This document shows, in pieces, positions 1 to 6,638 of a stretch of 6,838 nt of DNA (the first letter of the stretch is position 1; each line of letters starts with the position of its first letter). The stretch is from UBA6544 sp049601975 (GTDB lineage Bacteria; Pseudomonadota; Alphaproteobacteria; UBA8366). A program made the position numbers and the translations under genes. Location: the NCBI GenBank assembly GCA_049601975.1, contig JBMYRC010000180.1, positions 1 through 6,838 on the forward strand, given 5' to 3'. The notes under the pieces were generated by a model, which worked only from the letters and a program-made list of their open reading frames with translations, did not search any database and was not told the DNA's origin.

Positions 1-21
1 CGGCCGGGGAACGTCTCTCTA

Positions 22-2133
22 CTACGCCGCTTGCGCCGCTTTCGCCTCGACGCGGCGGCCCTGGAAGACCAGCTCGCAGGCGGCCTTGAACGCCAAGCTG
101 CCGTCGAAATCATCGGCCATCGGCATGTAGAGCGGATCGCTTGCATTCTGGGTATCGACCACCGCCGCCATCCGGCGCATGGTCTCCATCACTTGGCTCT
201 CGGAACAAATCCCGTGATGCAGCCCATTGGCAATATGTTGGCTGGAGATCCGCAAGGTCGCGCGGTCTTCCATCAGGCCGACATTGTTGATGTCCGGCAC
301 TTTCGAACAGCCCACGCCTTGATCGACCCAGCGCACCACGTAGCCGAGAATGCCCTGGGCGTTGTTGTCGAGTTCTTGCTGGATCATCTCCGGCGTCCAG
401 TTCGGGCGTTCGGCGACCGGGATCGAGAGAATTTTCGTTAGGTCGGCGCGGCCGCGCGATTTTAGCTCCACCTGCCGTTCGGCGACATCGACTTCGTGGT
501 AGTGGAGCGCGTGCAGCGTGGCCGCCGTCGGCGACGGAACCCAAGCGGTGTTGGCGCCCGCCATCGGATGGGCGACCTTGGTCTCGATCATCTCCGCCAT
601 CCGGTCCGGCATGGCCCACATGCCTTTGCCGATTTGCGCTTTGCCCTGCAATCCGCATTCGAGACCGATATCCACGTTCCAATCTTCGTAGGCCTGAATC
701 CAGGGGGCGGCTTTCATATCGCTTTTGCGGATCACCGGGCCGGCTTCCATCGAGGTGTGAATTTTGTCGCCGGTGCGGTCGAGGAATCCGGTATTGATGA
801 AGACGATCCGGTCCTTCGCCACCCGGATGCATTCCTTCAGGTTCACCGTGGTGCGCCGTTCCTCGTCCATGATGCCCATCTTCAGCGTCAGGTCGGGGAG
901 GCCGAGGACCTTCTCAACGGCGGTGAAAAGTTCGGCGGCGGCCGCGAATTCTTCCGGCCCGTGCATTTTCGGCTTCACGATATAGACCGAGCCCGCCCGG
1001 CTGTTGCCATGAGCGCCGACGCCGTCCAAATCGTGTTTGGCGATGAGCGACGTCACCATCGCATCGAGAATACCTTCGGGCACCGGCGCGCCATCCGCGT
1101 CGAGGACCGCGCCGCATTTCAAGATATCGCTGACATTGCGCACCAGCATCAAACTGCGGCCGGGCACCGTTACCGGCGCGCCGTCGGGGCCGGTATAATC
1201 GCGGTCGGGATTGAGACGACGCTCCAGGGTCTCACCGCCCTTTTCGAACGAGGCCGAGAGATCACGCTTCATCAGGCCAAGCCAATTGCGATAGACGAGC
1301 GCCTTGTCCTCTCCATCAACGCCGGCGGCGGAATCTTCGCAATCCATGATCGTGGTGACGGCAGATTCGAGCAGCAAGTCGTTGATACCGGCGGTGTCGC
1401 CCTTGCCGATCGGTCCGGACCGGTCGATGACGATTTCCAGGTGCAAGCGATGATTGCCGAGCAGAACCGCGGTGGGTGCGGCGGCGTCGCCGTTATATCC
1501 TTCAAACTGCGACGGATTGGCGAGACCTACATGCTTGTCCCCCGCCATGGTCACAACCAGGGTCGCGTCGCGATGCGATCCGTCGGCCAAGGGGGCAGCA
1601 AGATCGAGGAAGCTGAGGCCATAATCGATCACGCGCTTCCCGCGCACGGGATTGAAAGCGCCGGCGCGCTCCGCCCCATCGCTCTCCGGAATGGCGTCGG
1701 TGCCGTAGAGCGCATCATACAGGCTGCCCCAGCGCGCATTGGCGGCATTCAGAGCGTAGCGCGCGTTGGTCAGCGGCACGACAAGCTGCGGGCCAGCAAT
1801 CGTCGAGATTTCCGGGTCGACATTCTCGGTCGATACGACGAATTCCTCGCCTTCGGGGACGAGGTAGCCGATCTCCGAGAGGAACGCTTTATACGCCTCC
1901 AGATCGGGGGCTCCGCCCTTGTGGTCGCGGTGCCATGAATCGATTTGCTCCTGCAAGGAATCTCGTTTCGCCAGCACGGCTTCATTTTGCGGTGCAAACG
2001 CCGTGATAACGCTCTCTAAACCAGCCCAGAATTCAGCTTCGGCGACACCGCTTCCCGGAAGCGCTTCCTCGTTAATGAATTTGTACAGCGTTTCGTAAAC
2101 GCTGATATTTCCAATTTTAATGTTTCTTATCAT
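22..2133 (-). CDS. glcB: Malate synthase G
   Basis: This enzyme condenses glyoxylate with acetyl-CoA to give malate and CoA, a cytosolic step of the glyoxylate route and of glycolate/C2 use. The 703 residues are close to the usual ~720 of the monomeric G isoform. Family-conserved residues are all visible by comparison with the E. coli enzyme: E266 in MDCEDS, the glyoxylate-binding arginine R332 in LVRNVSD, the Mg ligands E424 (IMDEERR) and D452 (GFLDRTGD), C609 in GVGCSKVPD and the catalytic base D623 in LMEDRATLR. The N-terminal block YKFINEEALPGSG is typical of the family and supports the ATG at 2133. No other in-frame start lies nearby. The gene stands alone and is divergent from the rhodanese gene. 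Its first ten codons are AT-rich and include ATA and AGA, unlike the rest of the gene, and no clear Shine-Dalgarno sequence precedes the ATG. It appears intact, and the assignment is near certain. Confidence 0.97.
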   Translation of the reverse strand: MIRNIKIGNISVYETLYKFINEEALPGSGVAEAEFWAGLESVITAFAPQNEAVLAKRDSLQEQIDSWHRDHKGGAPDLEAYKAFLSEIGYLVPEGEEFVVSTENVDPEISTIAGPQLVVPLTNARYALNAANARWGSLYDALYGTDAIPESDGAERAGAFNPVRGKRVIDYGLSFLDLAAPLADGSHRDATLVVTMAGDKHVGLANPSQFEGYNGDAAAPTAVLLGNHRLHLEIVIDRSGPIGKGDTAGINDLLLESAVTTIMDCEDSAAGVDGEDKALVYRNWLGLMKRDLSASFEKGGETLERRLNPDRDYTGPDGAPVTVPGRSLMLVRNVSDILKCGAVLDADGAPVPEGILDAMVTSLIAKHDLDGVGAHGNSRAGSVYIVKPKMHGPEEFAAAAELFTAVEKVLGLPDLTLKMGIMDEERRTTVNLKECIRVAKDRIVFINTGFLDRTGDKIHTSMEAGPVIRKSDMKAAPWIQAYEDWNVDIGLECGLQGKAQIGKGMWAMPDRMAEMIETKVAHPMAGANTAWVPSPTAATLHALHYHEVDVAERQVELKSRGRADLTKILSIPVAERPNWTPEMIQQELDNNAQGILGYVVRWVDQGVGCSKVPDINNVGLMEDRATLRISSQHIANGLHHGICSESQVMETMRRMAAVVDTQNASDPLYMPMADDFDGSLAFKAACELVFQGRRVEAKAAQAA

Positions 2134-2177
2134 GGTGTTAACGCACGTTTTAATATTTGAAATTTGTTTTCTTTACG

Positions 2178-2188
2178 CTGTCAGACAG
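2178..2188. repeat. Small perfect palindrome CTGTC-A-GACAG
   Basis: Two 5-bp arms that are exact reverse complements flank a single A. The site lies about 45 bp upstream of the glcB start, where a regulator of that gene could bind. A match this short can occur by chance, so its role is unproven. Confidence 0.3.
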
Positions 2189-2249
2189 ACTCTTCAACGG
2201 CGCCTACCGCCACAAGGACCCGGCAAATCAGCGGGCGTTAATAAGACAC

Positions 2250-2269
2250 ATTATGCTGCATTGCATAAT
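2250..2269. repeat. Inverted repeat ATTATGC-N6-GCATAAT, operator-like
   Basis: The 7-bp arms (2250-2256 and 2263-2269) are perfect reverse complements with a 6-bp spacer TGCATT. The size and symmetry are typical of a binding site for a dimeric helix-turn-helix regulator. It lies about 83 bp before the rhodanese start and 117 bp before the glcB start, so it could serve either gene. The regulator is unknown. Confidence 0.45.
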
Positions 2270-2332
2270 AGACGGCGACCGCATGTGCATTGCAAACCGG
2301 GGTATGGTCGCGTAACTCCCTTTGCGAACCCG
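2257..2332. repeat. Regularly spaced TTGC direct repeats
   Basis: The 9-mer TGCATTGCA occurs exactly twice, at 2257-2265 and 2286-2294. A looser set of three is TTGCATAA (2261), TTGCAAACCGG (2290-2300) and TTGCGAACCCG (2322-2332); the last two agree at 9 of 11 positions. The intervals of 29 and 32 bp are near three helical turns, so a bound regulator would face roughly the same side of the DNA. Regulatory function is inference. Confidence 0.35.
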
Positions 2333-2351
2333 AATGTAAAGGCTGAACACC

Positions 2352-3950
2352 ATGACCAAGACCGTTGATGCGAAGTCGCTGAAAGCAATGCTGAACGATG
2401 GGGCGGAGCTCGCTCTGCTGGATATGCGCGAGGAGGGAGAGTTTGGGGTCGCCCATATGCTCTATGCCATCCCGCTGCCATACAGCACGCTGGAAATGCG
2501 CCTCGGCGTCTTGGTGCCGCGGCAGACGACACGCACGGTCCTGATCGATGCCGGAGACGATGTCGGCGTTCGGGCGGCCGCGCGGATGGCGGCCCTCGGC
2601 TATACCGACGTCGCGGTCTTGGAGGGCGGCATGACTGCCTGGGCGGCGGCAGGTTATGAGGTCTTCATGGGTGTCAACGTGCCCTGCAAAGCCTTCGGGG
2701 AAGTGGTGGAGCATGCGGCGCACACCCCGTCGATTTCGGCGGAAGAGCTGCACGCAATGCAGAGTGCGGGCGAGAAGGTCGTGGTCCTGGACGGGCGGAC
2801 ACCAGCGGAGTTCAACCGGATGAGCATCCCAGGCGGTGTCAGCGTGCCGAACGCGGAGCTGGTCTATCGCGTCCATGATTTTGCACCGGAGCCGGATACA
2901 ACGGTGGTGGTTAATTGTGCCGGACGGACCCGTTCTATCATCGGTGCGCAGACCCTGATCAATGCCCGCATACCGAACAAGGTCGTGGCCCTGCGCGGCG
3001 GTACCATGGGGTGGCGATTGGCGGGATTCGAGCTGGATCACGGCAGCGACCGCAGCTACGGCGATCTCAGCGACGCGGCGCGGGACCAAGCACTCACCTA
3101 TGCGGACGCCATGAAGACGCATTGGGGCGTGAAGACCATCGACCGCGCGACGCTGGAAAGCTGGCGCGCCGAAGAGGATCGCACGACTTATCTGCTCGAT
3201 GTTCGCAGCCAGGAAGAATTTGAAGCCGGGCACATGCCAGGATCGATCTTCGCGCCGGGCGGCCAGCTGGTCCAAGGCACCGACCAATATTGCGGCACCA
3301 AGGGCGCGCGGATCGTGTTGCTGGATGACGAGACCAATGTCCGCGCAGTGACGACGGCCCATTGGTTGGTTCAGATGGGCTGGGACGTCAATGTCCTCGA
3401 CGGTGGGGTCGGCGCGGACGGCGCCGAGACCGGCATGCCGAAAGCGCCGACACTCGGGCTCGATCAATTGGTATTGGAGGAAATGGATGGCGCCGCCGTC
3501 GCCGCCGGGCTGGAGGCGGGAACGCTGGCATTGGCGGAGACGGACATCAGCGCCGAGTATGCGGAGTCGCGGCTTCCCGGCGCCACATGGGGCGTGCGTC
3601 CGCGCGCACAAGCGCTGCTCGACGCCATGGCTGATGCGCCGAAGATTGTGTTGTATTCCATGCACGAAACGCGGGCGCGCCTGATCGCCTTCGATCTTCA
3701 AGCCATGACCGATAAACCGATCGCCATCCTCTCCGGCGGTCGCGAACGTTGGGGTCAGGAAGGTCGCCCCATCGAGCCAACACCGGACGGCGCCTTGAAG
3801 GCGGAAGATCGCATCGATTTTCTGTTTTGGGTGCATGATCGCCATCTTGGAAACGATCAGGCCGCTCTCGATTATCTCGCGTGGGAAGAACAATTACCGG
3901 CGCAAATAGAAGCCGATGGGGATGCGACGTATAACATCGTAACACCCTAA
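2352..3950 (+). CDS. Four-domain rhodanese-like sulfurtransferase, one active site intact
   Basis: The 532-residue protein is built from four consecutive rhodanese-like domains, at about 1-105, 126-228, 260-356 and 366-475. Rhodaneses move sulfane sulfur from donors such as thiosulfate or persulfides onto thiophilic acceptors through a cysteine persulfide. Only domain 2 keeps the cysteine, C189 in the loop CAGRTR, with the following conserved LRGGTMGW strand. At the same position domain 1 has D66, domain 3 D325 and domain 4 S436, so those three should be catalytically dead and may be structural or bind ligand. There is no signal peptide or membrane segment, which suggests a cytosolic protein. 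AAAGG lies 9 nt before the ATG. From memory, proteobacterial proteins of this size and architecture often sit beside a thiol dioxygenase gene (cysteine or 3-mercaptopropionate dioxygenase); none is present in this window. The fold assignment is firm, but the substrate is unknown. Confidence 0.93.
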   Translation: MTKTVDAKSLKAMLNDGAELALLDMREEGEFGVAHMLYAIPLPYSTLEMRLGVLVPRQTTRTVLIDAGDDVGVRAAARMAALGYTDVAVLEGGMTAWAAAGYEVFMGVNVPCKAFGEVVEHAAHTPSISAEELHAMQSAGEKVVVLDGRTPAEFNRMSIPGGVSVPNAELVYRVHDFAPEPDTTVVVNCAGRTRSIIGAQTLINARIPNKVVALRGGTMGWRLAGFELDHGSDRSYGDLSDAARDQALTYADAMKTHWGVKTIDRATLESWRAEEDRTTYLLDVRSQEEFEAGHMPGSIFAPGGQLVQGTDQYCGTKGARIVLLDDETNVRAVTTAHWLVQMGWDVNVLDGGVGADGAETGMPKAPTLGLDQLVLEEMDGAAVAAGLEAGTLALAETDISAEYAESRLPGATWGVRPRAQALLDAMADAPKIVLYSMHETRARLIAFDLQAMTDKPIAILSGGRERWGQEGRPIEPTPDGALKAEDRIDFLFWVHDRHLGNDQAALDYLAWEEQLPAQIEADGDATYNIVTP

Positions 3951-3967
3951 TTATACTTACTCTTCAA

Positions 3968-4013
3968 TGACGCGAGAATTGCGACTCCGCCCGACGTTTG
4001 TTGGGTCGCGTCA
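3968..4013. terminator. Inverted-repeat structure after the rhodanese gene, possible terminator
   Basis: TGACGCGA (3968-3975) and TCGCGTCA (4006-4013) are perfect 8-bp arms. Inside them CCCGAC (3990-3995) and GTTGGG (4000-4005) form a second stem with one G-U pair and a GTTT loop. GCGAC (3981-3985) can instead pair with GTCGC (4005-4009), so two folds compete. It begins 17 nt after the stop codon. No U-run follows on either strand, so it is not a standard intrinsic terminator. It may stabilise the 3' end, aid Rho-dependent termination or bind a regulator of the downstream gene. The rest of the 3951-4113 gap shows no recognisable feature apart from a Shine-Dalgarno sequence. Confidence 0.4.
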
Positions 4014-4102
4014 AATACTGGCGGAACTTCAATTCCCCCTTTAAAACGTCCACCAGAACCAGAATTTTGAGCGCACAGAGGCGCGCTCGAACGAACCACA
4101 CC

Positions 4103-4106
4103 GGAG
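4103..4106 (+). promoter_or_regulatory. Ribosome binding site of the aldehyde dehydrogenase gene
   Basis: GGAG lies 7 nt before the ATG at 4114. This is a near-ideal Shine-Dalgarno placement and fixes the start codon. Confidence 0.75.
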
Positions 4107-4113
4107 AACGGGC

Positions 4114-5541
4114 ATGCTAATCGCGGGAAATTGGGCGGAGCGTAAAAGCGGAGAGACTTTCGAGGTAACCAACCCGGCCAACGGAGACGTCATCACCGAA
4201 CTGCCGGATGGCGGCCGGGAAGAGGCCGCGCGTGCCATTGACGCCGCCTACGAAGCCTTCCCCGCCTGGGCCGCCGCAACAGCTTATGACCGCTCGAAAA
4301 TTCTTTACCGCGCTTGGCAGTTGATGCTCGAGCGCAAAGATCACTTGGCCCGCACCATGACGGAAGAACAGGGCAAACCGTTGCGCGCGGCCACAACGGA
4401 AGTGCAATACGCCGCCGATTTCCTCCTGTGGTTCGCGGAAGAAGCCAAACGCGTCTATGGCGAGACCATTCCGTCGGCCCGGCCCGATCAACGTTTCATC
4501 GTCATGCATCAGCCGGTCGGTGTGGTCGCGGCGGTGACGCCGTGGAACTATCCGGTCTCGATGATCACCCGCAAGGTCGGCCCCGCTTTGGCGGCCGGCT
4601 GCACGGTGGTCCTGAAACCGGCGGAAGCGACACCGCTATGCGCCATCGAAACCTTCAAAATTTTGGAAGAAGCCGGTGTGCCGAACGGCGTCATCAATCT
4701 CGTCACAGCGAAAGACCCGAGGCCGGTCGGCGAGGAATTCGTCTCCAACCCGAAAGTGGCGAAACTGACCTTCACGGGCTCCACCGCCGTCGGCAAAATG
4801 CTGGCCGGAAAAGCCGCCGCCAATATGAAGCGCGTCTCTTGCGAGCTTGGCGGCCACGCGCCCTTCATGGTGTTTGAGGACGCAAATCCGGTCCACGCCG
4901 CCAAGGGTGCCCAACTGGTAAAATTCCTGAACACCGGACAAGCCTGCATTAGCCCAAACCGCATGTATGTCGCGGAGAAGCTGGTCGACGATTTCGTCGG
5001 CACGCTGCAGGAGCGCGTCTCGAAGATGAAGGCGGGCAATGGCTTCGAGGAAGGCGTCACCATCGGACCTCTGGTCAATGAGGCGGCGGTTGCCAAGGTC
5101 GAAACCCAAGTCGAGGACGCGAAAGCACAGGGTGCGGAAGTCGTCTGCGGCGGGGAACGTCTCACGACCGGCGATCTCGGCAAGGGGCATTTCTTCGCGC
5201 CGACAGTGTTGAATGGTGTCACACCGAAGATGTGGATTTATCGGGAAGAGACTTTTGGCCCGGTCGCTCCGATCATCCCCTTTGCAGACGAACGTGAGGC
5301 GTTGGCCTTGGCCAATGACACGCATTACGGCCTCGCCGCTTACGTCTATACGCGGGATATCGCACGGGCGATGCGAATGTTCGAAGGGTTAAACTTCGGC
5401 ATTATCGGCATCAACGACATCAACCCGGCATCCGCCGCTGCCCCGTTCGGCGGCATGAAGGACAGCGGCCTTGGCCGCGAAGGCAGCCGCGAGGGTATCG
5501 TCGAGTACTTGGAGACGAAGGTCGGCGGTTTCTCGATCTAG
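4114..5541 (+). CDS. NAD(P)-dependent aldehyde dehydrogenase, succinate-semialdehyde dehydrogenase type
   Basis: This is a soluble aldehyde dehydrogenase of 475 residues, the usual length, that oxidises an aldehyde to the acid with NAD(P)+. All core motifs are present: PWNYP with oxyanion residue N145, VVLKPAEA with cofactor-binding K168, the TGSTAVGK turn (221-228), general base E244 in ELGGHAP, nucleophile C278 in NTGQACISPNR, and E379/F381 in EETFGPV. The C-terminal NPASAAAPFGGMKDSGLGREG block is the type seen in succinate-semialdehyde dehydrogenases (GabD/Sad group), which feed 4-aminobutyrate carbon into the TCA cycle. Other semialdehydes, including sulfoacetaldehyde or glutarate semialdehyde, are oxidised by close relatives, and no transaminase or transporter is nearby to settle the substrate. 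The gene is separated from the rhodanese gene by 163 bp and a hairpin, so it is probably transcribed separately. Its stop is 9 bp from that of the convergent selenoprotein gene. Confidence 0.9.
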   Translation: MLIAGNWAERKSGETFEVTNPANGDVITELPDGGREEAARAIDAAYEAFPAWAAATAYDRSKILYRAWQLMLERKDHLARTMTEEQGKPLRAATTEVQYAADFLLWFAEEAKRVYGETIPSARPDQRFIVMHQPVGVVAAVTPWNYPVSMITRKVGPALAAGCTVVLKPAEATPLCAIETFKILEEAGVPNGVINLVTAKDPRPVGEEFVSNPKVAKLTFTGSTAVGKMLAGKAAANMKRVSCELGGHAPFMVFEDANPVHAAKGAQLVKFLNTGQACISPNRMYVAEKLVDDFVGTLQERVSKMKAGNGFEEGVTIGPLVNEAAVAKVETQVEDAKAQGAEVVCGGERLTTGDLGKGHFFAPTVLNGVTPKMWIYREETFGPVAPIIPFADEREALALANDTHYGLAAYVYTRDIARAMRMFEGLNFGIIGINDINPASAAAPFGGMKDSGLGREGSREGIVEYLETKVGGFSI

Positions 5542-5550
5542 CGCGACAGT

Positions 5551-5766
5551 CTACGGGGCGAGCCCGGCGACTTCATCATCGGTGGGAAAGCGTCCCACGT
5601 CATGGCAGGCGAATACGAGCTTGCCGTCGAACGCGATATCGAATTGGCCGGGACGTCCCGGAACGAGCTCGAAATCGCTGAGACCCTTGGCTTCAAGCAG
5701 CACCTTCGCACGGAGGGCGCGTTCCTTGTAGCCTCACGGCTGGCAGTAGTGGATTTGTACTTGCAT
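5551..5766 (-). CDS. SelW-like selenoprotein (Rdx family), in-frame TGA read as selenocysteine
   Basis: Reading from the ATG at 5766-5764 to the TAG at 5553-5551 gives 71 residues with one in-frame TGA, at codon 11 (5736-5734). The start of the protein is MQVQIHYCQPUGYKERA. This is the CxxU redox motif (C8, U11) right after the first beta strand, exactly where SelW/SelT/SelH proteins of the thioredoxin-like Rdx family carry it. The rest also fits: a helix RALRAKVLLEAKG, then PGRPGQFDIAFDGKL (37-50) and GRFPTDDEV (58-66), matching the family pattern of G, F, DG and GRFP. The length is normal for bacterial members, thought to act as small cytosolic thiol/selenol oxidoreductases. A GTG at 5793 would add nine residues, but the ATG fits family starts better; neither has a strong ribosome site. 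It is the last gene of a probable three-gene unit, 41 bp after the DehI-like gene. Ordinary gene callers stop at the TGA and miss it, or report a spurious frame instead. Confidence 0.88.
5697..5733 (-). promoter_or_regulatory. Candidate bacterial SECIS hairpin
   Basis: Bacterial SECIS elements lie within the coding RNA just after the UGA and present an apical loop with G/GU to SelB. The 37 nt following this UGA can form a hairpin at nt 14-37. Pairs are CC with GG around the loop GUGCGAA (5711-5705), then a C-G, then GCG with C-GC through small bulges (5720-5718 with 5700 and 5698-5697). A competing fold pairs GCGCC (5720-5716) with GGUGC (5704-5700) around an 11-nt loop that also contains GU. 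The loop position, about 23 nt after the UGA, is like that of the E. coli fdhF element. The fold was drawn by eye, without energy calculation. Confidence 0.55.
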
Positions 5767-5807
5767 ATCCGCATCTTGCCAGATTTCAGGCACCAGCGGA
5801 AGCGGCG

Positions 5808-6638
5808 CTAACTTTCCGGCAACGCATCCCGCAACAGCGTGCTGAAGACGATCATTTGCGGACTGGTCGTCCCCCGATAGACACCGAGCGATCCGCGCAA
5901 AGCATCGGCGGTCGCCGCGTCAAACGGCTGTGGCGGCGCGGTCAATCCACGGGTGAGCGGCGGCACCACCGCGTCGATACGCGCCACGACGTCATGGCAA
6001 GTCGCGAGAATATCCGGTCGCTGAAATAAGGGAAGTATCTCCACCGCGACATGGGCTAGATATCCCGGCCAATGCGCCAGCAAGCGGTATAAGCCGGGCA
6101 CAAAAGTGGAGCCGTCCATATCAACGGCGAACAAATTCAACAGCGCCGCGCCCTCCGCCCCCAGTTCGGCGTCGGAGGGGAATGTCGGCAATGGCGACGG
6201 TGGTACGGGCGGCTGCCAAGATGGCTCTTTCGCAGGCGGAGCGCCTTCGCTGGACGCATTCGCCGTCAGCAAATGCCCCATCAGGGACGCGGTCACCATA
6301 TTGACCGGGCTTGCCCGCAAGAACGTCTCGTAGATGCCCTGCAACACCGCTTCCCCATCCCCATCGACGCCCATCGCGCACAGAGCCGGACGCGGCACCG
6401 GCGTCAGTGTCGGCAAGTCCAAGCCTTCTACGGCACCCCAAGCGGCCTCGGGCAGGCGTCCGTCGATAAAGGCAGGCCGAACCGCCTCCCACAGCCACTC
6501 AAGGCAGCCGGGCACCGTCGCCAATTGACGCTGTAGGGAAGAAACATAAGGTACCGCACCATAGGTGCGTATTTCGCCGTAGATTTCAGCAATTCGGCCG
6601 GTCGCTTGATCCTCCGGCAGATCACCAAACGCGGTCAT
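5808..6638 (-). CDS. DehI-like protein (2-haloacid dehalogenase type I / halocarboxylic acid dehydrogenase family)
   Basis: The 276-residue protein looks like the DehI family, whose characterised members hydrolyse D- and L-2-haloacids by direct water attack and fold as an all-helical tandem duplication. The duplication is visible here. Residues 27-57 (with SSLQRQLATVPGCLEW) align without gaps to 175-205 (with PGLYRLLAHWPGYLAH), and the SPVNMV segment (110-115) mirrors SPQMIV (259-264). A proline-rich linker, about 134-153, joins the halves. N113 may match the active-site asparagine of Pseudomonas DehI (N114), and D173 or D175 its water-activating aspartate (D189). This is alignment by eye only, so dehalogenase activity is not shown. 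There is no signal peptide. GAAGG (6650-6646) lies 7 nt before the ATG, and the start overlaps the stop of the upstream EAL gene by 4 bp, implying translational coupling. The real substrate and role are unknown. Confidence 0.72.
   Translation of the reverse strand: MTAFGDLPEDQATGRIAEIYGEIRTYGAVPYVSSLQRQLATVPGCLEWLWEAVRPAFIDGRLPEAAWGAVEGLDLPTLTPVPRPALCAMGVDGDGEAVLQGIYETFLRASPVNMVTASLMGHLLTANASSEGAPPAKEPSWQPPVPPSPLPTFPSDAELGAEGAALLNLFAVDMDGSTFVPGLYRLLAHWPGYLAHVAVEILPLFQRPDILATCHDVVARIDAVVPPLTRGLTAPPQPFDAATADALRGSLGVYRGTTSPQMIVFSTLLRDALPES

Larger units (their letters stand above)
2134..2351. promoter_or_regulatory. Divergent intergenic region between glcB and the rhodanese gene
   Basis: This 218-bp non-coding stretch must hold the promoters of both divergent genes. 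The glcB-proximal part (about 2134-2175) is markedly AT-rich against a GC-rich background. The rhodanese-proximal part holds a 7-bp inverted repeat and three TTGC repeats. For the rhodanese gene, AAAGG at 2338-2342 is a plausible ribosome site 9 nt before the ATG. A weak -35/-10 candidate is TTGCAA (2290-2295), a 17-bp spacer and TAACTC (2313-2318), but its -10 match is poor. For glcB, CTGACA on the minus strand (plus 2182-2187) could be a -35 box, but no convincing -10 lies at the right distance. The promoter calls are guesses; only the function of the region is well supported. Confidence 0.55.

Noticed and set aside
496..1938. A 480-codon open frame on the plus strand inside malate synthase G
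   Set aside because: It lies fully antisense to a certain glcB gene, has no recognisable motifs, and is explained by codon bias.
2238..3893. A 551-codon open frame on the minus strand, antisense to the rhodanese gene
   Set aside because: It mirrors almost the whole rhodanese gene, is rich in R, H, Q and P, and shows no recognisable domain. Long antisense frames are common in GC-rich genes, and the plus-strand frame has clear family motifs.
2189..3967. The 9-mer ACTCTTCAA occurs at 2189-2197 and 3959-3967, flanking the rhodanese gene
   Set aside because: One short exact match in 6.8 kb between two AT-richer intergenic regions is compatible with chance, and there are no transposase or other mobile-element signs.
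4031..4046. CCCCCTTTAAA-like stretch upstream of the aldehyde dehydrogenase, reminiscent of a heat-shock -10 element
   Set aside because: No matching -35 element was found at the right distance upstream, so a promoter call is not supported.
5551..5766. SelW-like gene as a pseudogene with a nonsense mutation
   Set aside because: The stop is TGA rather than TAA or TAG, lies exactly at the U of CxxU, and the frame and motifs are intact on both sides. A random nonsense mutation would rarely land there.
5538..5774. A 78-codon minus-strand frame starting at 5774
   Set aside because: It overlaps the selenoprotein gene in another frame and gives a Ser/Arg-rich sequence with no family features. The frame from 5766 with the TGA read as Sec matches the SelW pattern.
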